Below, piece by piece: positions 22,228 through 32,178 of a DNA stretch of 64,000 nt. Position 1 is the stretch's first letter; each line of letters begins with the position of its first letter. Origin of the DNA: Neurospora crassa OR74A (taxonomy: Eukaryota; Ascomycota; Sordariomycetes; Sordariales; Sordariaceae); assembly GCF_000182925.2 (NCBI RefSeq), contig NC_026503.1:3348001-3412000 (forward strand). Reading direction: 5' to 3'. The notes beneath the pieces were generated by a model that saw only the letters and a program-made list of their open reading frames with translations, was not told where the DNA came from and searched no databases. Both the position numbers and the translations under genes were made by a program.

Positions 22228-23699
22228 GAAGAAAACGCTCCTGATTTACAAATGGAGAACTTCTCACTCGTTCCAGACTTAGAGGACTTTATGGGCATAC
22301 ATATGGCCCCGTCGGCTTCATCCTGATCGTGCGGCTCTTTTCACGACGCAAAAGTCTTCCCGTCCTGCAACTCGACCATCAATCCAGGACCCAGCATGGG
22401 TCATGACTGTCCGCACAACCACGCAGTTGCGTGGATATACTGTTGCTACCCGATTCGCATGTGAAGGTATCATCACCCCATATTTAACCTTTCGACATAT
22501 CACAGCAGAAATTTGATTCCTTTCGAAGGATCAAGGGTCATGAAGAGCCTTATCCACATAGAACCACTACCAACACCTTTTCGTTTCTTCGTTTGGGGGC
22601 TTCCTAGAGAATTTATCATTAGGCTGATTGGATGGAATGGGGGAAAAGACAAATCTTAGCCGGGACAGATACTTTGATATTTTTTCTTCAGACTCGTATG
22701 TCGATAGTGGCACGGATGCAAATCTACCAGCGATACCCAAGTCCCGCCCCAAACCCTCCTCTTCAAGGCAGGAAGCAATTTGACAATGCCTCCAGCCTAA
22801 TCTTGGTCTTTGCCTTTTTGCTTTCTTTTCTCTCCCATGGCCCTCTTTATCATAGCTTAATCTCTTATTTCTTGGCCGTGTTGTTTAATGCACAGATGAC
22901 GAGCTCTTGATAGTATTTCTTTTGGGTTATGCGATTTTCTTTCTGGCAAGCGTCATTTGTGGCGTGCTCTAGTCGGGTTCTGGTTGATTTCCCGGCAGTT
23001 ATTTCAAAAACACGTTATTCCTCGTCATGTTTCCGATTGGGGATGGAAATTATGAATAGAGGGTAGGCCAATGATAAGCAAAGAAAGCAGAAGAGTAGGG
23101 AAATGGGAAAGACAAGCAATAGGCATTTGAGGTGTGGAGTGAGCAAGAAGAGGAGGGAAACGGCACATCGACGAGTGACTGGAAAAGATTCTTGACTGCG
23201 TGGATTGTTTACACAACTGCATAGATTACAGACTGTTAGGTCAATCAAGGCCGTTTAGCTTCCGGCTCCTCAATTTGTACATTTGTCCGGGCCATGATTG
23301 TGTCAAAGTCTATGTTCACTTGCGGTGCCCTTTACACACGAACCCAAGATGGCAATCCAGCTTAACCATAGGTCGCCACGGTATGTTCATAGGAAATGCT
23401 GAGACGACATGTTGGATCCTATCTGTAGATGCTTTATCGTCTCTACAAATCAAAATCATCTCATCCTCTGTTCGAAAAGCATTCGCTCGCAAACATGGTA
23501 TCTCTTGAAAACCCTCTCAAAACAGATATCTAGATCTAGCCAATTCAACTGCGCAGAATCGTTTTTTTGGAATCGCTCGCTCATCTCAAAATCATTACCA
23601 TCAAATCCAAAATGGCCGATGTCGTCGTTACCCAGCATAAAACCCAAAACCGTATAACTCGTAACCTCCAATACCATCCACCGTCCGCCATAGCCCCCC
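22228..23699. other. Convergent intergenic region, no supported gene
   Basis: Lies between the 3' ends of the Q-rich gene and the Smr gene. It is T-rich from about 22780 to 23000, consistent with 3' UTR and terminator sequence. No coding frame is supported. Confidence 0.55.
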
Positions 23700-24693
23700 T
23701 CACATAACAACACAGCACTTTTTGAAACAAGCCCCCAACAAATCCGCCCAAATATCGTCCTCCTGCTGGTTCTGTTGCTGCCCTTGCTGGTGATTTTGCT
23801 GTCCGTGTTGTTGCTGCTGCTGTCCCGGATACCCTCCCCCACCTCCTCCGTGGTGCTGGTTCGGCCTTCCCTCTGACTGATACCCCCCTCCAGGCTGATA
23901 CCCCGGTGGCTGCTGCGGCAAGCCCGGCAGACCATCGACCCTACCGCCCGTCAAATCAACGTAAATCCGCCCCTCATTCTCCTCCGCGGCAAAGTTGAGT
24001 CCCATCTCGCGACACACCTGCTCCACACGCGGGGCGATTTTGCGTACGCCGCCCGCCGAGTGGTTACCTTTGCCGACGATGACGTGCAGGTGCGTTTGCC
24101 CGCGGGCTTGGGCGTCGCGGATGCGTGCCTCCAAAATGTCTTCGGCTTCTTCGACATAGAGACCGTGCAGGTCGATGGTGTCGGCGGCCACGCGCTCCGG
24201 GTGGTTGTTCTCCCGGAAGATGAACTCGGCTGCTTGTTTGTTGATTGCGTCCCGCTTGGCTTTGTGCTTTTTGCCGAGGTTGGACAGGTTTTTGGCTTCG
24301 GCGCCGTCGCCGCGTTCGTACGCTTGGTGGGCCTGGAGGGAGGAGGGGAGGTGTTAGTTACCTAGGTACTCTACTGTACAAGTAGGTGGGGGTGAGGTGT
24401 GGTCTTGGTAATGTGTGAGATCGGATGAACCAGTAGGTGAGATGGGATGGGATGAGATGAAAGAAAACGGATGAAAGGTTCGACGAAACATACCTCGTCG
24501 AAGTACCTCTTCATCTTATCACCCTCCGCCCGGGCCTCTGCGCGCAAGCGGTCATATTCACTCTCAATTTCCACACTCGTCCTATGGTTGAAGGCTGTGA
24601 AAATCTCGGTGAGCTCATGTTCTTCCCTTCCACTCAATCACAATGAATGTGGCACATACCTCTATCGCCTAACCTTTCCATAGGAATCGCCAT
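23700..24693 (-). CDS. Smr domain protein with C-terminal CaaX motif
   Basis: Three exons, 24660-24693, 24494-24594 and 23700-24332 (introns of 65 and 161 bp with GTATGT donors), give 255 aa. The short N-terminus (MAIPMERLGDRA) leads into a helical DUF1771-type region (SEYDRLRAEARAEGDKMKRY, then AKNLSNLGKKHKAKRDAINK). The Smr domain covers about residues 97-170: IDLHGLYVEEAEDIL with the LHG motif and VIVGKGNHSAGG with the HSxxG-type motif, ending in EGRIYVDL. Smr domains are nucleases or RNA/DNA-binding modules; eukaryotic members act in RNA surveillance. A Gly/Gln/His-rich linker follows, then EDDIWADLLGACFKKCCVVM. The last four residues (Cys252-Val-Val-Met) form a CaaX box predicted to be farnesylated, with a Cys and two Lys just before it. 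This would tether the protein to a membrane. Confidence 0.9.
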
Positions 24694-25503
24694 CTTGGTT
24701 AAGGCCGTCTTGCTCAGAGTCAAATTTGACTTTGCTTAACTTGACAGGTAGATGTAGACCACAAGCACCGTCTGGAAGCAATACTCAGACGGTTTCTGTA
24801 TAACGAACGATCGATCCGTGGTCCCCAAGCAGATACTACCTATGTAGGTAGGCTCCTCACAATGCGCTCGACGGAACGAAAAGGGTATCTCAAGTAGCAA
24901 AAACCAACAAAAAAAAACGATTCAAGCCGGATGAAAAAACTACAACATAAAGCAAGAATCACTAGTTCGAAGTGTACAGACTTAGTTGGTAGGGTACAGG
25001 GGCCATCATACCGTGACTGGTTATGCGCGCGGATGTATGTGTTCAGGGGGTTGGGGGACCATGCTCCCGGACCAGCTGAAGCGTGAAGGGTCGCCGTTGG
25101 TGGTGGCTGGGAGGTACCGACGTACCGTTCTAGGCACGAACACAGTTGACCAATCACAGGTCGTCAATAAAGTGACCGCGGCAGTGGGAGCTAGGTCCCC
25201 CCTCTTCCTCCCCAAAGCCAAGCTTGGAAACTTTCAACAAACACATGTTGGACAGCAAATGCTATCCTGTGTGACAGCCCGAGCTATAAGATCACGTTTT
25301 CTCCTGGCGACATCACTTTTCCTTTCTTATCGACTATCAGGGCCCCTCTCGCTATCCCTTCCCACGCGGGGCTTTCCATCGTCTTCGTCTTTGCTCAAAG
25401 TCGTTGCAAGTCGACATCAACACGATCTTCATCCCAAAGTATGCACAACTGCCAACCCCCGTATACTCGGCTCCCATGACACTCCTGGGTCGAACACCTG
25501 GAA
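24694..25503. other. Upstream region of the Smr gene
   Basis: No gene supported. It holds the promoter of the Smr gene and the 3' flank of the methyltransferase gene. Small frames in 24986-25510 have no domain. Confidence 0.5.
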
Positions 25504-26811
25504 TTACTGAGCGTCCTCTGGTTTCTGCGCCCATACATACTTCCAATGGTAGTATCCATGGATGTTCTTGTCCTTCAGCTCGCGGCGCATATGAGCAGCA
25601 AACACGCTGATCTCCTCTGGCGTCCAGCCCATGACGTTACCGAACAGGTACTGGACGACGCCTTCGACATCTGCCGAGAGTGTGGAATAAGCGCACAGCC
25701 CGACCTCCTTTAACTTCTTGTCATCCGACCAGGGAGATAACGGCATCTGTGTCCACAGGTCAGCTGAATCCCGACTGCTTAAACAGATATTGTGATTGAC
25801 AAGAAAGATCCAGCATAATTGCTGCCTTTGCGCGAAAGAAGAGTGTTTGGTCCTGTCTGCCAATCACTTGTGTGGATAGGATGTTCGACTTACTTTCATC
25901 CTTTTCGTCTGGATGTTAACAAACCCAGCCGCCTTCAATCCTTCCTCCATGGTATCGTCGTCGGCAAGGGTAGCTGATCTTCCGATTCTCCGAGCAGCCT
26001 CCGCGAGCACCTTGCCATACGTATCCATAGCAGACCCCGGGACCACGCTTCCGTCGTCAGAAGTTACAACGGGCGAATGGTCGTAGTGTTCAATCCAGCC
26101 ACCCGGCTTGCAGACTTTGAATGCCTCTCTATAGAACGCCTTCCAATCCTCGATTGCGCCCACAAAAAATCGAACATGAACAAGATCGAAATAGTTCGGC
26201 TTGTAAGTCCACTCTTTCGAGGCATCACTAATCTCGAAGTTTAGATTGGGCGGCACCCAGCTGGGTTGCACGGGCGAGATATCGGTGCCAATCACCTCAC
26301 AGTTGGGATACTTGTCAGCGAAATCAATCGCCCAGAAGCCCGCGCCTGTACCGATGTCAATAACACGTTCGATATTGTCTTTGAGCGGCGACATGTGCAG
26401 CTGATGATCGTTGAGCAACTCGACACCATGATAGTAAATCTCCAAGCTGTCGAGATGCTTCTCGTCGTTGGGCGCCCAATATTCTATATCCGTTACGGCG
26501 TCACTATGATAGGTACGACCATTGATCATACGGTAGTTGAAAATGGTCGAGGAGATAGAAGCAGTTGAGCTTTCGACATCGCTTTCCAGGCTAGAGTCCA
26601 CGTCTCGGGCATCCTCTTCTGGCATTCCCTGTTGAAGCCAATGCGCACCAGTGAGTGCTTCGTCTGTGTTGGCTGGTGCGGCCGGCGATGATACGCCAGC
26701 AGCCTCCGGCGATCCGGCGCCGGGAGATGCCGGGCCAGCAGGCACCGGCCTCGACGGAGGTGAAGATCCAGGAGCTGGCGACACTGCCTTTCTCTTCGCT
26801 GGGGTACTCAT
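25504..26811 (-). CDS. LaeA-like SAM-dependent methyltransferase
   Basis: Exons 25894-26811 and 25504-25746 with a 147-bp intron (GTAAGT donor, GCTGACC branch, ACACAG acceptor) give 386 aa. A Pro/Ser/Ala-rich disordered N-terminus of about 70 residues precedes the class I methyltransferase fold: VIDIGTGAGFWAIDFADKYP (motif I, about residues 149-168), EVIGTDISPVQPSWVPPN (acidic loop after beta-2 and the WVPPN signature of LaeA relatives), YFDLVHVRFFVGAIEDW, and FKVCKPGGWIEHYD. The C-terminal exon carries DVEGVVQYLFGNVMGWTPEE and the closing WKYVWAQKPE. LaeA is a nuclear regulator of secondary metabolism and development, but fungi have many paralogues with unknown substrates, and no biosynthetic genes lie next to this one. 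An in-frame ATG at 26967 would add 52 residues; the start MSTPAKRK is preferred. Confidence 0.9.
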
Positions 26812-27876
26812 GACTGGAAATTGGCTCGCAGGCAAGATAGAGAGAGATGTTGAGTAGTCAGAGGAATCAAGAGTCGATTGAGATTGTGGGAAACGGAAGG
26901 TACCGAGTCGCCGGCGCCTACTCTCCTTTTGAACCCAAGAAATCCCAGCCTTTGGCTGCAGGGCCACGCGAGGGGTTTTGAGAACCTAAACTCAGGCAGG
27001 AAGGTAAGCCGTTCGAAAACCTTGCGAAGGTTAGTCCACCGAAATGGTTGTCACACGGTGATAGTATCCTATGGCGTCCAAAACTATTGCGACTTTGGCC
27101 TGCAGCGTTCACAGTGTGTGATATTAACCTCCAGTTATATCCAGACACAGATGGATGCACAGTGTGTAGCGAACGTAACCCCAAGCGTACCAGCAAAGCA
27201 GTCGTACGACTTCTTCCATTTGTCTTGTTGGGTACACTCCTCAACCTTTTTGTATTCTCGAGAAATATGAACTGCTTTTTGGCTATAAGCATCATCATAT
27301 CTTGCCCGTCACTGTCGGTCTCAGTTTTCCTCGTCCAGCGTTTGGGGCTATTACATGCCGTCTCCGGCCGAAAGAAATTCCATGACGAGGGAACTTGAAA
27401 CTTGTTCCGATGGAGAATAAATGACGAAGAAGACTGGAAATGACACTGAAATAGAAACTAATGGTCCCCGCTCCATGGCCCGTTAATCCCCGGCTACACC
27501 AACCGGCTCTATGGCAGCATCGGCTGCGGTTCCATGTTCCGTAGATGTGGGGCCCCCGCACCGTTCGGACCGCGGCATTGATCTCCAACTCTGACGTCCC
27601 ACGCTCCCACACGGCATCTCTAGCTCAACGCTGATCAGTAATCACAACGTCCCGCGGGCGAAATACCGAGAATGACCTCACTGATGCGGACTTTACGAAT
27701 CTATCTGGCTTCAGTCAAGACATGAATGATATAATCGATGCTTTCCCAAAGAGCAACAGTCATAGCTTGCGTATCTATCAACTTCCCTCTGCTCATTTTG
27801 TGTCCTCTTTGTTACCTCAGCTCGTGTATATCGGGAGATTTGCATTCAGCCAAATACCATTGCACGTTTCAACACC
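26812..27876. other. Divergent intergenic region, methyltransferase / SDR
   Basis: Head-to-head spacing between the LaeA-like gene and the SDR gene. No coding frame is supported and no CCGAGG site was seen here by eye. Confidence 0.5.
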
Positions 27877-29045
27877 ATGGCCCCCTCAATAGACAAACCA
27901 GTAGCGACCTCCCCCATTGACAAGCCAGTGGCTCTCGTGATCGGTGCTTCTCGCGGAATAGGACGTCAAGTAGCCATTGACCTGGCCAAGAAAGGATACG
28001 CGGGTAAGGATTATTCACTCCCTCCCCATTATGTACCACATCACATCACACAGCAACACCTCGCTTATAAACGTCCCAACCCCCTGCCTGGTATACAGTC
28101 GTCGTCTCCGCAAAATCCACCACCGATCCCTCCACCCTCGCGTCCCTCTCCCCTTTCCCGCCGGACCCCAACTCCGCCCTCTCCACCATCACCACCGTCG
28201 CCCACGAGATCACCACTCTCCACTCGGGCACTGCCCTCGCCATCCCCTGCGACACCAGCGACCCCACCGGCTTATCCCTCAAGGCCCTCGTCGCCTCCAC
28301 CATCAAAGCCTACGGCCACCTCGACGTCCTCATCTACAACTCGGGCGCCATCTGGTGGTCCTCCGTCTCCTCGACTCCGCTCAAGCGGTACCAGCTCATG
28401 CAGCGCGTCAACGCCGACGGGCTCTACGCAGCTATCCAGTTCGCCTTGCCGTATCTGCACGAGTCCACCTATGGCGGGCGAATCGTGGTGGTCTGTCCGC
28501 CCATCTATTCTCGGTTTTTCCGGGGCAAAACGGCCTACGCCATGGGCAAAGTCGCCATGTCCGTGCTCGTCAAGGGGTTGGCCATGGATTTTGAGCGCGA
28601 GAGCGTGGTCCTTCCCAAGACGGCGACGGGGGAAGGCGATGGTGTCGTGACGAGAAGAAAAGGCATGGCGGTGAGTGGGATCTGGCCGGCTGTGGCGATT
28701 GAGAGCGCTGCTACTACGGCCAAACAGCAGGAAGATAATCAGCACCACCCGGAGGAGTTGCGGGGGAATTTGAGACATGCGACGATCTTTTCGGATGCGA
28801 TTTTGGGGGTCTTGGAGAGTCCCGCGGAAAAGGTGAATGGGGAGTTATTGCTGGATGAGGATTTCCTCAGAAAGCAGTGTGGGGTGAAGGATTTTGAAAA
28901 GTATAGTGTTGTGCAGGGTAGTAGGCCGAGACGGATCATGCCGAGAGTGTTGCCGGATTTGACGGTGGAGGAACAAGATGATGAGGGGGCTAGGTATGAT
29001 AGTGCGAAGGAGAGGAAGAAGAAGAAGAAGGGTTCGAAGCTTTAG
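27877..29045 (+). CDS. Peroxisomal short-chain dehydrogenase/reductase, HSDL2-like
   Basis: Exons 27877-28003 and 28099-29045 with a 95-bp intron (GTAAGG donor, TACAG acceptor) give 357 aa. The N-terminus holds a duplicated hexapeptide (SIDKPVATSPIDKPVA), then ALVIGASRGIG (nucleotide-binding glycine motif, residues 19-29), CDTSDPTGLSL, DVLIYNSGAIWW and the catalytic Tyr189/Lys193 in TAYAMGKVAMS. The CPPIY stretch before it aligns with the SPP motif of human HSDL2 relatives, with Cys in place of the conserved Ser. The C-terminus is a Lys run ending in GSKL: SKL is the canonical PTS1, so the enzyme should be peroxisomal. The SCP2 domain of human HSDL2 is absent. Substrate unknown; fatty-acid-derived alcohols or acyl-CoAs are reasonable guesses. 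The ATG context (CACCATGGCC) is strong. Confidence 0.88.
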
Positions 29046-29341
29046 GTCTGCGGGTTGCTGGATGAGAGCCAAGTGGTTACCTGTGATGGTTGTTTGAACT
29101 TTGTGTGAATTTGGTGTACTTGTAACGACTTTTTTGGGTACTGATGATATAAAGAAGATTTCATGACCTCCAACCCCATTCTAACACGAAATATCCATGA
29201 CCATAGGTAGACACTGGGCAAGAACTCGGCATCCCGTCAGCTCTCTCAGACAAAAAAGTCAGTGACCCCCAGACCAGTAGTCGGAGTGGTGACGACCGGT
29301 AAATAACGTGGCAATATATATAATTTTTTATTTAAATCTTT

Positions 29342-29387
<46 letters not shown>

Positions 29388-30291
29388 CGTTTTGATCTTT
29401 GTTTCTTCTCTTCGCCGGACCGTTATGGTTCCTTCCGCCTCGTCTTTTGGGATGCTTGGGGAATATATTTATCGGCAGCACCTTCCCACCTCCGCCTCTC
29501 TACGGAACTGAGTAGTCCGGATTCCGGAAAGGTCGCCAAAAGCGAATGTGTGCCATACTTAGCATCGAAAGAAATCAATCCCTTGAATATCTGCAGACGT
29601 CGATGATCATTGTCCGAGCGATGTATCGTAGACTGTGGCAACGGGAGGTAAAGTGGCCCATTCCATGCAGAGCATTGCGAGGCATTGTCAATCAATAGTC
29701 AAAGCATGCATGACAGGAGCAGACAGGTACGTAGGTATGCATCTAGAACAGGTGCATACTTGCGCATGTACCTCGCCTCTTACCTTATGCTTCATACTGT
29801 ATGCCGCTTTGAGCCTCCTTTTGCTGCGCCCTGGAAGGTTCGATGTCAACAGCTGTCTTCAGGGCAGTGCTGGCTGCATCCGTGACATGAACATAAGCAC
29901 CGTACGTACGTAGGGATTTATCCCGTGAGGATGATAAATCGGCGAGAATATGGATTGTGTAAAGTGGGTATATTCACCAGATTTTAATGTCTATCGCCAA
30001 TTTTGGGCTCATCAACCACCTTTCCCCATCTATAACCCACTGACCATCTATGTGTTCATGTTCCGCTGGCTGTCTGGCCAGGTTTGGTATCGTATCCAGG
30101 AAAAAGAACCAAAAAGAAAGTGTCAAAAACCCAAGATAAAAAGTGTCGTCAAACGATGTTTCGCCATGCATGCAATGAACCATGTCATCCATCCAAGACC
30201 CAAATGGTATGTCCAAACGCAAACAATATGCGAAAAAGTGAATGTATGAAGATAAGATGTAAGGACCAGATAACCAAAAAGTCAAACCCCT
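29046..30291. other. Convergent intergenic region with a T44 run
   Basis: Lies between the 3' ends of the SDR and the DHA1 transporter. Contains a long T homopolymer; no supported gene. The frames at 29308-29606 are phenylalanine artefacts of the T run. Confidence 0.6.
29344..29387. repeat. Poly-T run (44 bases)
   Basis: Uninterrupted T homopolymer about 300 bp past the SDR stop codon. Run length in the assembly is liable to sequencing error. No flanking target-site duplication or element body was seen. Confidence 0.9.
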
Positions 30292-32178
30292 TCACTCATA
30301 CCCTCGTCTAACCTTCTCCTCCTCCAGCTCCGTCGTGTTCCCCGACCCGTGCATTGTCCTCTCATCATCACTCACGGCCGAAACCGTAGGCATGTTGGAA
30401 TAAGCCTCCTTTGTCTCCAATACCTCCTCGTTCTCCTCCGCGACACCGGCAGGGACAGCAACCTGCGGCTGCTGATGTATAGCAGCTCCGCTCCTGCCTT
30501 CCTGCTGCTCCTGTCTCGCCTTGGCAGCTGCCAGCATCTTTGCGAGCGCCTGCGCCGCCTCAGCAGCATACTTGCACTTCATTCTGACCAAGTGGCCGTA
30601 CTTCCAGAAGAAGAAGGGGAACGGCACGCAAGCGAGCGCGAGGAAGGCAGGGATGGTCGAAGCCCAGTGAATACCAAGGTCGGCATACATGTAGGTGGTG
30701 AAGAGGGGGAAAGCGGCGCCGAAAAGTGAGCGGAGGACCGAGTTGGCGGCCAGCACAGAGGCGGCAAAGATGGTGTACGAGTCGATCAGGTAGCCCATGA
30801 GACTGAGGAAGACCATGACCAGGCCGCCGGCGAAGAAGCCAGACGCGATAATGGGCACCACCCAGTGCACTTCGGGGCCGTTGGTCCACGCGAACCAGAA
30901 GAGGCCGACGGGAAGGAAGATGGAGCCGACGATGGCGAGGGGCAAACGGGCCTCGGGGGGCGCCATGCCGCCATGCTTGTCGGCGACACGCGAGTAGCGC
31001 TTGTTGTCATACATGGAGTAGCCAACTGCGAGCATCATGCCGACGGCAACGCCGACGAAGGCAAGGCCGCCAATGCCAGGGCTCCAACCGCGGATCTGCT
31101 GGAAAACGATAGGGAAGGCGGCGAACATGAGGTAGAGGGTGCCATAGACGATGGCCATGTAGAGCGAGGTGAGAAGAACGATGGGCTCGGTGAAGAGCAA
31201 GATCCAGGGGCGAAGGAGCGAGATCTTGATTTGTTGTCCAACGGTTTGGTGGCGAGTCTGCAGGTCGAGGCGGGAGACGTAGAGCTTGCCGGTTTCCTTG
31301 CTAAGGTTCTTCGCACGGCGACGGAGGATAACGGGAGCGTATGTCTCGGGGACAGTGAGGGAGCAGGCGATCCAGAGGACGCCGGTAAAGATGGCCATGA
31401 CACCTTCGACCCAGCGCCAGCCCTTGGCTTGTCCCAAGAAGCCACCAACGATAGGGCCGATGGAGGGACCCAAGAAGGGAGCCATGGCGAAGACACTAGA
31501 GGCAATACCACGCTCTGTAAATCGTCAGTATTAGACGAAAGAAAATGTGAAGCATAGAATGGATGACATACCCTTGGCATTAAACATGTCAGCAATAACA
31601 CCACCCGAGTTGGTCAAGGGCGAAGCACCAAAGGTACCGCCAAAGAATCGGAGGATGACGAGGGTCTGGATATTCTGAGCGCCAGCAGCGCCAGCATTGA
31701 ATGCTGTCAAGGCCATGTAGGTGAGGAAGAAGAGAATCTGGCGACCGTAGAACTCGCTGAGAGGCGCCCATAGTACCGGCCCAACAGCGAAACCAAGGAC
31801 GAAAAGCGAAACACCCAAGATGGCAATCTCTGTGCTGACCCCAAACCCAATGATAATCTCCTTGATGCCTCCAGAAAAGGCGGTACTGACAAAGGCCACG
31901 GCCAAGGTGGCGACGGCCTGTAGGATGGTAATGGTCCACTTCTTCCATTTGGGATATTGCATGGCGTTGTGTCCGTCAACGGGGAGGTAGTCGACGATAT
32001 ACGGCTTTTCATGTGTGCCCTCGCCCTCATAGTGGTGGTTGCGGACGGCATCTGTAATTCCACCGGGGTTGAGTAGGAGGTACCAATGCGAGACTTTGCT
32101 GACTTGGGTGTTTTGACATTCGATGTCCATGGCTGTCGCCGTCGACGACCCGGACGACTTTGGTGTGCCGGCAGCCAT
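30292..32178 (-). CDS. MFS drug:H+ antiporter, DHA1 family (Flu1/Tpo-like)
   Basis: Exons 31572-32178 and 30292-31514 with a 57-bp intron (GTATGT donor, TACTGAC branch, TTACAG acceptor) give 609 aa. Twelve hydrophobic segments are visible. Motif A between TM2 and TM3 appears as [12 protein letters not shown], the form typical of the fungal Flu1/Tpo branch; motif C in TM5 appears as [14 protein letters not shown]; the [14 protein letters not shown] sequence after TM6 is also diagnostic. The N-terminal 80 residues include [15 protein letters not shown] and [20 protein letters not shown], the cytosolic lead-in conserved in this group. The C-terminal tail is long, Gln/Ala/Glu-rich. Family members at the plasma membrane extrude polyamines, azoles, mycophenolic acid and other compounds; the substrate here cannot be read. 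Confidence 0.93.

Noticed and set aside
28272-28778. 168-codon minus-strand frame
   Set aside because: Antisense shadow of the SDR gene's second exon.
29308-29606. Poly-Phe open frames
   Set aside because: Created by the T44 homopolymer; not protein coding.
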